This document shows, one piece after another, positions 52,029-60,314 of a stretch of 64,000 nt of DNA. A program made the position numbers and the translations under genes. The DNA is from Maribellus sp. CM-23 (GTDB lineage: Bacteria; Bacteroidota; Bacteroidia; Bacteroidales; Prolixibacteraceae), in NCBI RefSeq assembly GCF_021354595.1, contig NZ_JADWYJ010000005.1, positions 434,001-498,000 of the forward strand, in the 5' to 3' direction. Under the pieces are notes generated by a model. That model was not told where the DNA came from, ran no database searches, and worked only from the letters and a program-made list of their open reading frames with translations. Every line of letters begins with the position of its first letter. The first letter of the stretch is position 1.

Positions 52029-52676
52029 TCAAGGCAGTAATCGGAGAAATTCAGGATCCATCAGATCTTCCAGTTTATCGGCAACAAAGGCTCCGGTGCT
52101 TTCCAGTCTTTCTTTCGACTGATGTCCGTTGGCAATCAGGATGCAGGTAATTCCCAGTTTTTCGGCCACTTCGTAGTCGTGAATCGTATCCCCGATCATA
52201 ACCGCATTTTCTTTTCGAATCTGGTACAATTCAATCAATTGTTCTCCCCGTTCAATTTTAGACGCGGCATAGTGGTCATTTAACCCGGCAATTCCTTCAA
52301 AATAGTTGAGAATATTCTGGTGGTCGAGCGTTTCGTGCAGCATGTTTTGTTGCATGGCCGAAAGTACGAACTGCCGTTTCCTTGAGTTTTTGAAAAAGTC
52401 GAGGACGGCGTGGGTTTGACTGTGTAAATCGCAGTTTTTCACCCCGTTGTTGTACAAGTCGATAAACTCGCGGGCCGGAATCGAAAAGTCTTCTTTGCTG
52501 AAATCGAACCCGATGGTGGTATAATAATCTTTTACGGGGAACGAAAATACATCCTTGTACTGAACGTGGTCAAGCAAATTGAGGCCTCTTTTTTCAAGAA
52601 GCTGGTTGATGGTTGAAATACAAAAGTCCAGATCGTTGAGCAACGTTCCGTTCCAATCCCAAATAACAGAACGCAT
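52029..52676 (-). CDS. HAD-superfamily hydrolase, phosphoglycolate-phosphatase-like
   Basis: Encodes 215 residues. Motif I is WDWNGTLLND, with the first Asp present and Asn where most HAD phosphatases have the second Asp. Motif II is FVLSAM, and motif IV is MIGDTIHDYEVAEKLG. An alpha-helical cap lies at about 15-85. Probably a small-molecule phosphatase. The Asp-to-Asn change is common in this DWNGT subgroup, so activity is likely kept. It begins one base after the end of the acyltransferase gene on the same strand. Confidence 0.85.
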   Translation of the reverse strand: MRSVIWDWNGTLLNDLDFCISTINQLLEKRGLNLLDHVQYKDVFSFPVKDYYTTIGFDFSKEDFSIPAREFIDLYNNGVKNCDLHSQTHAVLDFFKNSRKRQFVLSAMQQNMLHETLDHQNILNYFEGIAGLNDHYAASKIERGEQLIELYQIRKENAVMIGDTIHDYEVAEKLGITCILIANGHQSKERLESTGAFVADKLEDLMDPEFLRLLP

Positions 52677-52677
52677 A

Positions 52678-53820
52678 TTAGATATTCTTCACTTTAAGTT
52701 TGTTAATCACCGGGTTGGCGTATAATTTCAGAAAGCGTTCCTGGATATCGGTCACCGGAAAATCCACATGAACCATGGCTTGTTCCACCATAATTTCGAA
52801 TTTCTTTTGCTCTTCGGCCGTGTATTTGTCTTTGAAGCGGTGTTCCTGCATCAGCATGTCGTAAGCAACGTAATTACTGGGCCATAGCTTGAAGTTTTTA
52901 TAGATCTGCGTATCGATCATTTCGGCAATGTCGCGGATGTATTTGTTACGTTGTTCGTTGTTCTCGGCCGGCGGAAAATGTGTTTCAATCGGGTCGCCAA
53001 AGGCAAAGCGCATTCTTCCTTTGGGTGCAAACATTCCCATCGACATACTTTTCAGGTCGTCTTTGCTGGTTTTTAGCTGACCGTAATGTTCTTTTTTGAT
53101 CAGCTCTTTTAGCTTAGCCAATCCACAGGGTTCAATTTCATAAGAGATGGAAACCGGAACAATGTTGAGCTCATTAAAACCTTCCGAGATCGTGTTTTTG
53201 TTGCTCATGTTGAGCATTTTAAGAACACTGTCCTGGGTTTTGTCGTTCCCGTCTTTAGTACGGCCTTCACGCTGGGCGATCCAGATCGACATATTATCCT
53301 CTGTAATCGACTTACGGATAAAGTGCGACACTTTTCGCGAAGCAGTCATTAACTCGCGCGGGGCAAGGTTTCTTCTGATGACAAACGAACGGTTGAGTTT
53401 TACCGTATGTTCGATCCATTCGTATTGTAAGAGGTTGTCTCCGATAGCAATTTCCGTGGTATTCATCCCGTGTTCAAAAATGAGTACGTTCAGAAGGGCG
53501 GCATCCAGAATAATGTCGCGGTGATTGGAAATAAAAAGATAAGGTTTCTTCTTATCCAGTTTATCAATTCCGCTACATTTCAGCCCGTTAGAGGTTTTAT
53601 CCACCAGCCAATGCAGCAGGTCATAAACAAAAACACCCTGCAGCTGTTTGACGCTTTTGATACGTCGCAGCTGAAATTTCACCATTTCCACTTTCGGACG
53701 ATTTTTGAACAGGATCATTAGTACCTCGTCAAAAACCCTGTCTTTCAGTAGTAAACGCATCTTTTGCTTTACTTCCGAATCGTAATAAGGACGAATGTCA
53801 TCGAAATTGTAGCCCGTCAT
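52678..53820 (-). CDS. Glycerol-3-phosphate/1-acylglycerol-3-phosphate acyltransferase-like protein
   Basis: Encodes 380 residues with no clear membrane span. A PlsC/PlsB-type acyltransferase domain (about 60-300) has the block LFISNHRDIILDAALL, where the catalytic His is followed by Asp at +2 and +6 rather than the usual HX4D at +5. A further block is FVIRRNLAPRELMTASRKVS, and a third is WIAQREGRTKDG. It likely moves an acyl chain to a lysophospholipid or related acceptor at the inner membrane. It is followed by the HAD gene in one unit. Confidence 0.78.
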   Translation of the reverse strand: MTGYNFDDIRPYYDSEVKQKMRLLLKDRVFDEVLMILFKNRPKVEMVKFQLRRIKSVKQLQGVFVYDLLHWLVDKTSNGLKCSGIDKLDKKKPYLFISNHRDIILDAALLNVLIFEHGMNTTEIAIGDNLLQYEWIEHTVKLNRSFVIRRNLAPRELMTASRKVSHFIRKSITEDNMSIWIAQREGRTKDGNDKTQDSVLKMLNMSNKNTISEGFNELNIVPVSISYEIEPCGLAKLKELIKKEHYGQLKTSKDDLKSMSMGMFAPKGRMRFAFGDPIETHFPPAENNEQRNKYIRDIAEMIDTQIYKNFKLWPSNYVAYDMLMQEHRFKDKYTAEEQKKFEIMVEQAMVHVDFPVTDIQERFLKLYANPVINKLKVKNI

Positions 53821-53858
53821 TTTTGATGATTTAACTCAGCAAAGTAACACATTCAAAA

Positions 53859-55901
53859 TTAAAATTTCAACCTGAGCTGCATTTTTACTTCGGTTTTATC
53901 TTTCCCGGCTATCTCGTTATATCCCGATCCGATGATGTTACGGTCGGTCCAGTGCGTGTTGGCAAGCTTGAACCAAAGCTCTGCCCGGTCCGAAATTTTG
54001 TATTTAAGGTTTAGGTAAGTTCTCCAGCCTTTGCCGAAGAAAGCGGGTACCGAGAAGGTATAAAGCAGGTCGTTCTCGTACGCGTAAATGCGGGCGTCGT
54101 AAGTGCTTGTGTTGAAATAGTCAAGCCTGCCTGACAGGCTGAGCGGGATTAATGTTGGTTTGTACAGTAAATCCTGGTAAGCCAGTATTCCGTGTTCTTT
54201 TTCGCTGCCACGAAACGAAGAGTGCTCCAGTCGGCTGCTCCATCTCAGCTTTTCGGTGATGAAATATTCAGCATGAAGCCTGATTCGCTGCGTGCGTTCC
54301 GATAAATTCACATAAAGTTTCTCTGCTTTGTTTTTCTGGTCTTTTGTTTCTGACTTTACCCGAAGGTAGCATTTGAATTTTTCTGAAAATTGAAAATCTG
54401 CCTGTGCAAAAATGTCGTGACCTAACGCAGGACCGGCAGTGGTATAGGAAATCCAGGGCGAGCGGTAAAAATCGGAATAGGCAGCTAAAGTGATCCTTTT
54501 GGCCGGAAGAAAGCGGATACCCATGTAAAATCCGGTTTCGTTGGTAACCGTGCTGCTCTCGGAAAAGGCCTGCCCCCATAGTGCGTGGTAGTTTTTGTTG
54601 AAATAACGGAATTGCGCTGCTACATTCAGCCGGTCATTCAGATGGATGATGGTTCCCTGCAAAAAGGCTTTCCCTCCCGATTTTGAAACGGCCGCCTCAC
54701 CAAACAACTGGTACTTACCGGAGCTAAACAGGTAGTCAACTCCTCCGGTGAAATTTTCTGTTCCCTTAAATTTGAATTGATTGTACAATTGATCTCCCGG
54801 GGAAAATGGCTTGTTGAAATGCTGGTAGATGAAAGTGGTGCCCAATTTCAGTTTCGAAAAGGTTCGTGAAAGAACAACTCCTGCATTCCTGTATTTAACT
54901 GACTTTTCATCGGCGATCTCGCTTTGTGTGCGATGGTATCCCGAAGTTTGCAGGCTGGTAAAAACAGGTGATTCGTTAATATCTGTGTCCAGGTTGGCAT
55001 CAGCATTCTTTTGCGAAACAAAAAGATGGATCGTATTCTTTTTTAGTTGAATGCTGGTGGCTGCTCCGCGGAAATAAAGATTTTCATCCACTGAAGTATA
55101 GGGCCTGATTCCCTGGCCGTATTTCATGATTCCCAGAACATCGGCCGATTTGCCGGGAGAGAAGCCTTGCCAAAGCACCAAACCTTGTCCGCTGCGAACA
55201 ATAAAATCGCCTACGGTTATCCGCTCAAAAACAGGGTTGATCTTCAGGCTTACATTGCCCGAGTAAAAATCGAAGCCCTGTTTGTTGGAGCCTTTGAAAA
55301 ATGCTTCGCCCGGATCTTTTTCGGTGGTCAGTCCGGCGGAGAGTTTGTCGCCGGCTTCAAAACGGTAACGGCTGTAATAACGGAAGCGGTTTCCTTCGTA
55401 GGGTTTCACTCCTTCGTCGTTTGCCCGGTATCCACGTGCTTTTTGAATCGTTCCGAGGCTTCGTAACAGCAGTTCCTGTCGTTTGTATTTGGTTTCTTCC
55501 TTGAATGAGGCGGGGCTTGTTGTCGGAGGACCAAAAACAATAAAAAGCTGCATTTTCTGAAGTAGTTCCGGCGTGAATCCGTCGATGATGGTTAATTCAA
55601 AAATGGAATAAACCGGGCCATAGGTATCTACATAGGCCAACAGCTTATTGATCTGAATGCTGTTTAGCAGATACATTTTTGAAAGTTCGTCGGGAGTGGT
55701 GGCGTTAATGTTGATTGGATCATTCAACAGTTGTTCCAGATCTTCGATAATCAGCGCTGCGTCGGCCTCCTCTTCCATGTTTTCGAGCTGCGATTCCACA
55801 ATGGTTTCAATGATCTTATCCGGCGAAATATTCTGGCCAACGGATAAAAACGGAATACCCCAAAGCAGAAACAGGATAATATGTTGGGCTGCTCTTTTCA
55901 T
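53859..55901 (-). CDS. Helix-hairpin-helix outer-membrane beta-barrel protein
   Basis: Encodes 680 residues. A signal peptide (about 1-22, ending LSVGQ) precedes a helical segment and a helix-hairpin-helix unit (about 55-125, INATTPDELSKMYLLNSIQI, then YSIFELTIIDGFTPELLQKM). The remaining 540 residues are beta-rich with amphipathic strands to the C-terminal K-F, as in outer-membrane barrels. HhH units usually touch DNA, which makes the fusion to a barrel odd. Overlaps the upstream PorQ-like gene by four bases (ATGA), so the two are co-translated. Function unknown. Confidence 0.78.
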   Translation of the reverse strand: MKRAAQHIILFLLWGIPFLSVGQNISPDKIIETIVESQLENMEEEADAALIIEDLEQLLNDPININATTPDELSKMYLLNSIQINKLLAYVDTYGPVYSIFELTIIDGFTPELLQKMQLFIVFGPPTTSPASFKEETKYKRQELLLRSLGTIQKARGYRANDEGVKPYEGNRFRYYSRYRFEAGDKLSAGLTTEKDPGEAFFKGSNKQGFDFYSGNVSLKINPVFERITVGDFIVRSGQGLVLWQGFSPGKSADVLGIMKYGQGIRPYTSVDENLYFRGAATSIQLKKNTIHLFVSQKNADANLDTDINESPVFTSLQTSGYHRTQSEIADEKSVKYRNAGVVLSRTFSKLKLGTTFIYQHFNKPFSPGDQLYNQFKFKGTENFTGGVDYLFSSGKYQLFGEAAVSKSGGKAFLQGTIIHLNDRLNVAAQFRYFNKNYHALWGQAFSESSTVTNETGFYMGIRFLPAKRITLAAYSDFYRSPWISYTTAGPALGHDIFAQADFQFSEKFKCYLRVKSETKDQKNKAEKLYVNLSERTQRIRLHAEYFITEKLRWSSRLEHSSFRGSEKEHGILAYQDLLYKPTLIPLSLSGRLDYFNTSTYDARIYAYENDLLYTFSVPAFFGKGWRTYLNLKYKISDRAELWFKLANTHWTDRNIIGSGYNEIAGKDKTEVKMQLRLKF

Positions 55902-56716
55902 TGTAAATGAAATTGAATGGAAACGGAAGGAGTGAACCCCAGGTTGCCGTGGTAGCTAAAGGCAAAGTCGGTGGAAATATTTCCAAAAGAATAACCGATT
56001 CCGCCCGAATAATTGAAGGGCTTGCCTGAAACTCCCAGCCGAAAGGCAAGATTTTTTACCGGCATAAACTCCAGTCCTGATTTTATTTGAGCCGGAAAAT
56101 CAGAAGATTTCTGAACTTCGGCACTTAACAGCACATTTCCCGAAAGCTGATAATGGCCTCCCAGCCGATAAGTAAATGGCATTTTTTGTGGGCCGTAGTA
56201 GGTTTCAAAGCCATTTCGTACGGGGTTAAAAACATGCGCTCCCAACGCCAGTTCCGGGGTTAGTTGATAAAGCACCCCGCATTCGAAGGTAAAAAAGGCA
56301 AAGGCGCCCTCGTTTTCGGGAAAGCGGTTCGAGAAGTAATCGAGTTGAAGCGCGGCGCTTAATCGTTTTGAAAGCTGCTTGGCAAAGGCCAGCCCTAACT
56401 TTGATTCTTTGTAGCTTCCTTTGCCAAACTGATAAAAACTTATTCCGGCAGTGCCTCCAAAAACGGGAGACGAGAAGGTTCCGGCAGTCAGCGAGAGTTC
56501 TTCCAACATAAAGCGTGATTCGTAGTAGATCCCGGCCGAAAGTTGGGAAACATGGGTAAGTGTGGCCTGGTTGTGAAAAGTGCTCCATGCATCGCTAAGG
56601 GAGACACTGGCATGCGAGAGTGCTACCGAACGGGCTCCGGCGGTGCGGTTCTCAGAGGCTATCGACGCAAGCGATAAAAACAGAAACAACAGTTGTATTT
56701 GAAAGGGCTTTCTCAT
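55898..56716 (-). CDS. PorQ/PorV-like outer-membrane protein
   Basis: Encodes 272 residues from the ATG at 56716 (an ATG at 56725 is also in frame). A signal peptide (about 1-22) precedes TAGARSVALSHASVSLSDAW, the hallmark start of the PorV/PorQ-type OMPP1/FadL-related barrels, in which the T9SS-associated proteins occur. The rest is beta-rich and ends in F-H-L-Q. It is the upstream member of a two-gene unit with the HhH barrel gene. A role in type IX secretion or in lipid uptake is possible. Confidence 0.75.
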   Translation of the reverse strand: MRKPFQIQLLFLFLSLASIASENRTAGARSVALSHASVSLSDAWSTFHNQATLTHVSQLSAGIYYESRFMLEELSLTAGTFSSPVFGGTAGISFYQFGKGSYKESKLGLAFAKQLSKRLSAALQLDYFSNRFPENEGAFAFFTFECGVLYQLTPELALGAHVFNPVRNGFETYYGPQKMPFTYRLGGHYQLSGNVLLSAEVQKSSDFPAQIKSGLEFMPVKNLAFRLGVSGKPFNYSGGIGYSFGNISTDFAFSYHGNLGFTPSVSIQFHLQ

Positions 56717-56782
56717 ACAAAACAAGGCGCAGATAAAAATTACTGCGCCCTGTTAAATGTACGAAAAAATGTTTTGTTAAGC

Positions 56783-57289
56783 TTAGTTTGTCTTGAACTT
56801 AAATTTAACTTCGGCTAACTCCTGGTTGGCCTTTACAATTTTTTTCTTCAGCTCTTCCTTGTATTGTATCATTTTTTGCATCAGTGCTTCGTCGCCGGTT
56901 GCCATCATTTGTACGGCTAAAATAGCGGCATTCATGGCACCATTAACGGCGACGGTTGCCACCGGAATTCCGGGAGGCATTTGCAGAATGGCCAGAACCG
57001 AGTCGAACCCAGAAAGGCTCGCATTGATGGGAACTCCGATGACCGGAAGCGGCGTCATGGCGGCAATAACCCCCGGCAAATGAGCGGCCATTCCGGCACC
57101 CGCTATAATCACTTTTATGCCACGGTCTTTCGCGCCTTTGGCAAAAACTTCCACTTCCTCTGGCGTACGGTGGGCCGACAAAGCATTGATCTCAAAAGGG
57201 ATTTCGAATTCATCAAATAATTTGGCGGCTTTTTCCATCACATTCAGATCGGAAGTGCTACCCATGATAATGCTAACTTTTGGTGTCAT
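56783..57289 (-). CDS. purE: N5-carboxyaminoimidazole ribonucleotide mutase
   Basis: Encodes 168 residues. Conserved blocks are VSIIMGSTSDLNVMEKAAKL, ALSAHRTPEEVEVFA, IIAGAGMAAHLPGVIAAMT and PVIGVPINASLSGFDSVLAI. It is the class I PurE that rearranges N5-CAIR to CAIR in purine synthesis. purK is not adjacent. It diverges from hpt, another purine gene, across 107 bases. Confidence 0.96.
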   Translation of the reverse strand: MTPKVSIIMGSTSDLNVMEKAAKLFDEFEIPFEINALSAHRTPEEVEVFAKGAKDRGIKVIIAGAGMAAHLPGVIAAMTPLPVIGVPINASLSGFDSVLAILQMPPGIPVATVAVNGAMNAAILAVQMMATGDEALMQKMIQYKEELKKKIVKANQELAEVKFKFKTN

Positions 57290-57396
57290 ATTTAAGTTTT
57301 ATTTTCTGATACTCGAATTGTTTTTGTTATTTTGTAGCCCAAATTTTCAAGGCGAATTTAAGGCAATTTAAGTATTAATAAAAATCAAAGATTTTC

Positions 57397-57939
57397 ATGA
57401 AGCGGGTTAAAATTCACGATAAAGAGTTCGAGTTATTCATTTCTCACGAAAAGATTCAGTCGGTAGTTGAACAAATGGCTGAAAAAATGAACGCCGAACT
57501 GGTAGGTAAAAATCCGCTCTTTCTGTGCATTCTGAACGGATCGTTTATGTTTGCTGCCGAGCTTTTTAAAAGGATAAACTTTGTTGAATCCGAAATTTCA
57601 TTTGTAAAATTGGCTTCTTATGTAGGCGACCAAACAACCGGTACGGTTAAAGAACTGATCGGGTTGAACGAAGACATTGAGGGGAGAACTGTGGTGGTGC
57701 TTGAGGACATTGTGGATACCGGGATTACCATCGACAACATTCAGCAACAGCTAAAACGCATGAATCCGAAAGAAGTATTGGTGGCAACCATGCTTTTGAA
57801 ACCCGATGCACTTAAAAAGGACGTAGACCTGAAGTATGTGGGAATTGAAATTCCGAATGATTTTATTGTGGGCTGCGGACTGGATTATGACGGGCATGGC
57901 CGAAATTTGATTGACATATATTCAATCGTAAAAGAATAA
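57397..57939 (+). CDS. hpt: Hypoxanthine phosphoribosyltransferase
   Basis: Encodes 180 residues. The PRPP motif is VVVLEDIVDTGITIDNI, with a flexible loop SYVGDQTTGTVKE and a purine-site segment DFIVGCGLDYDGHGRN. It salvages hypoxanthine and guanine to nucleotides. A weak -7 element TTATTTTG (57327-57334) lies upstream. adk follows after 23 bases, so purine salvage and adenylate kinase are likely on one transcript. Confidence 0.95.
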   Translation: MKRVKIHDKEFELFISHEKIQSVVEQMAEKMNAELVGKNPLFLCILNGSFMFAAELFKRINFVESEISFVKLASYVGDQTTGTVKELIGLNEDIEGRTVVVLEDIVDTGITIDNIQQQLKRMNPKEVLVATMLLKPDALKKDVDLKYVGIEIPNDFIVGCGLDYDGHGRNLIDIYSIVKE

Positions 57940-57962
57940 CCGAAAAATAACCAAAAATCAAC

Positions 57963-58535
57963 ATGTTAAATATTGTATTATTTGGCCCTCCCGGAGCTGG
58001 AAAGGGAACCCAGGCTGAATTCCTGATAAAATCCTACGGGTTGATACATTTGTCGACCGGAGAGATTTTACGGAGTGAAATTGCCGCCGGTTCTGAGTTA
58101 GGGGTGGAGGCCAAAAAGTTTATGGACAAGGGCGAATTGGTGCCCGACCACCTGGTGGTAAAAATGATTGAAACAATTCTGGAAACCCACAGCGAGGCGC
58201 GAGGCTTTATTTTTGATGGTTTCCCGAGAACCGTGGACCAGGCAAAGGCGTTGGATGTGATGCTGGAAGCGCACGAGACCGGTATTGCCGGAATGCTGAG
58301 CCTTGAAGTGGAAAAACAGGAGCTGATCAATCGTTTGTTAAGCCGTGGAAAAGTATCGGGTAGGGTCGATGATCAGAATCAGAAAGTGATCGAGAACCGT
58401 ATCCAGGTGTACCGAGATAAAACACTTCCGTTGATTGAATACTATAAGCCGCAGGGCAAACATTTTGGTATCGACGGAATGGGAAGTATAGAAGAGATTG
58501 CCGACAGGTTAAAGCAGGTGATCGAAAAGTTTTAG
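57963..58535 (+). CDS. adk: Adenylate kinase
   Basis: Encodes 190 residues. The P-loop is GPPGAGKGTQAEFL, with the AMP-site segments LSTGEILRSE and GFPRTVDQA and the LID-region start GKVSGRVDD. This is the short form without a zinc-binding LID insertion. It interconverts ATP+AMP and 2 ADP. obg follows 97 bases downstream. Confidence 0.96.
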   Translation: MLNIVLFGPPGAGKGTQAEFLIKSYGLIHLSTGEILRSEIAAGSELGVEAKKFMDKGELVPDHLVVKMIETILETHSEARGFIFDGFPRTVDQAKALDVMLEAHETGIAGMLSLEVEKQELINRLLSRGKVSGRVDDQNQKVIENRIQVYRDKTLPLIEYYKPQGKHFGIDGMGSIEEIADRLKQVIEKF

Positions 58536-58632
58536 GCTTCAGTTGAAGCAGCTTAAAAAGGTGGGAATTCTGTATGCTAACCGGATTTCTCACCTTTGTT
58601 GGTAAAGTAAAGGAACATTTAAAAGAAGAAAA

Positions 58633-59622
58633 ATGGCCGAGACGAATTTTGTTGATTACGTGAAAATACACTGTAAATCGGGTGCCGGTGGTGCCGGATC
58701 GGCGCATTTGCGCAGAGAGAAGTTTGTGGCCAAAGGTGGCCCTGATGGCGGTGATGGCGGCCGGGGTGGACACATTATCCTGGAAGGAAACCAGCACATG
58801 TGGACCCTTCTTCATTTAAAGTATAAAAAACACATTAAGGCCGGGAACGGTGAGTCGGGCGGAAAACAACGTAGTACCGGAGCCGATGGTGAAGACATTG
58901 TACTGGAAGTACCGCTCGGGACCATTGCCCGCGATGCCGAATCGGGGGAGTTTTTGTTTGAGATAACCCAGCACGGCGAAAGCAAGGTTTTATTGAAAGG
59001 CGGGCGTGGCGGTCTTGGTAACGATCATTTTAAATCGGCTACCTATCAGACGCCGCGGTTTGCACAGCCCGGAGAAGAAGGGCAGGAAAGCTGGATGATT
59101 CTGGAGCTGAAAGTACTGGCCGACGTAGGCTTGGTGGGCTTCCCCAGCTCCGGGAAATCGACTCTCTTGTCGGTGGTTTCGGCAGCCAAGCCAAAAATTG
59201 GCGATTATCCGTTTACCACGCTGGTGCCAAATCTTGGAATTGTGGGGCACCGCGAGCAACGTTCGTTTGTGATGGCCGATATTCCCGGAATTATTGAGGG
59301 AGCACACGAGGGGCGTGGTTTGGGACTGCGCTTTTTGCGGCACATCGAGCGAAATTCAATGCTTTTGTTTATGGTTCCGGCCGACAGTAAGGATCATCTG
59401 AAAGAATACCGAATTTTAATGGATGAGCTGGAGAAATACAACCCGGAACTACTCGACAAGCAACGTTATCTCGCGATCAGTAAAGCCGATATGCTGGATG
59501 AGGAGCTGATGAAAGAGATCAGTCGAGAATTAAAGGGGATTCCGCACATGTTCTTTTCTTCGGTAACAGGGAAAAACATCCAGGTATTGAAAGACAAAAT
59601 CTGGGAAATATTAAATAGTTAA
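58633..59622 (+). CDS. obg: Obg-family GTPase
   Basis: Encodes 329 residues. The glycine-rich Obg fold covers about 1-158 (CKSGAGGAGSAHLRREKFVA, GGRGGLGNDHF), then the G domain: G1 GFPSSGKSTL, G3 DIPGI, G4 SKAD. The C-terminal OCT domain of longer homologues is absent, as usual for Bacteroidetes. Binds the 50S subunit and links ribosome maturation to growth and stress. Its TAA overlaps the next ATG by one base (TAATG). Confidence 0.96.
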   Translation: MAETNFVDYVKIHCKSGAGGAGSAHLRREKFVAKGGPDGGDGGRGGHIILEGNQHMWTLLHLKYKKHIKAGNGESGGKQRSTGADGEDIVLEVPLGTIARDAESGEFLFEITQHGESKVLLKGGRGGLGNDHFKSATYQTPRFAQPGEEGQESWMILELKVLADVGLVGFPSSGKSTLLSVVSAAKPKIGDYPFTTLVPNLGIVGHREQRSFVMADIPGIIEGAHEGRGLGLRFLRHIERNSMLLFMVPADSKDHLKEYRILMDELEKYNPELLDKQRYLAISKADMLDEELMKEISRELKGIPHMFFSSVTGKNIQVLKDKIWEILNS

Positions 59623-60314
59623 TGGGATTTTTAGACACGATATTGGAATGGGATAAGGAGCTGTTTTTGTACCTGAACAGTTTTCACAACGATTTCTGGG
59701 ATACGATTATGATGCTGGTTACCCGGCAGGAAACATGGTTCCCGTTTTTTGCAATAATCCTGTTTTACTTTATTAAAAATTACCGTTCTAAAGCCATTAT
59801 AATCGTTATCGGTTTGGCCTTGGTTGTGCTTGGTGCCGATCAGATTTCCGGTTTGATGAAAGCCGGGTTTCAGCGCTTGAGACCGGTGCACGATCCGTCG
59901 ATCGAACACCTGGTGCACAATGTATTACGCAAAGGAGGCATGTACGGATTTGTTTCGGCACATGCAGCCAATTCGGTGGCCATCCTGGTTTTTACGTCGC
60001 TGATTTTTAAGCAAAGAGGCTACACGCTGCTGCTTTTCTTGTGGGCGGCTGTCTTTAGTTATTCGCGTATTTATTCTGGTGTTCATTATCCGTTTGATAT
60101 ACTGGGAGGTACATTGCTGGGTGTAGGCGTGGGGCTGCTTGTTTTTAAGCTGACCATGTTTGTGGAGAATCATTTTTTTTACACCCGGTCGCCTAAGATC
60201 GAAAAAACAGCGCTGCGTGGCGAAGAATCAGGCATTATCTGGCTGGTGTTTACTGCGCTTGTGGCAACCGTATTTATTGTTACGTATCTCCTGCATCGTT
60301 ATAATTATTTGTAA
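59622..60314 (+). CDS. PAP2-family membrane phosphatase
   Basis: Encodes 230 residues with about six membrane helices. The three phosphatase motifs are present: KAGFQRLRP (K-X6-R-P), SAHAANS (the PSGH-type motif with Ala for Gly) and SRIYSGVHYPFD (SR-X5-H-X3-D). It may dephosphorylate undecaprenyl diphosphate or a lipid A/phospholipid substrate; the substrate is not clear. Translationally coupled to obg, and followed without a gap by the MutS-like gene. Confidence 0.88.
   Translation: MGFLDTILEWDKELFLYLNSFHNDFWDTIMMLVTRQETWFPFFAIILFYFIKNYRSKAIIIVIGLALVVLGADQISGLMKAGFQRLRPVHDPSIEHLVHNVLRKGGMYGFVSAHAANSVAILVFTSLIFKQRGYTLLLFLWAAVFSYSRIYSGVHYPFDILGGTLLGVGVGLLVFKLTMFVENHFFYTRSPKIEKTALRGEESGIIWLVFTALVATVFIVTYLLHRYNYL

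Noticed and set aside
52029..52676. The Asn in place of the second Asp in HAD motif I as a sign of lost activity.
   Set aside because: The DWNGT form is usual in this phosphatase subgroup, so inactivity is not implied.
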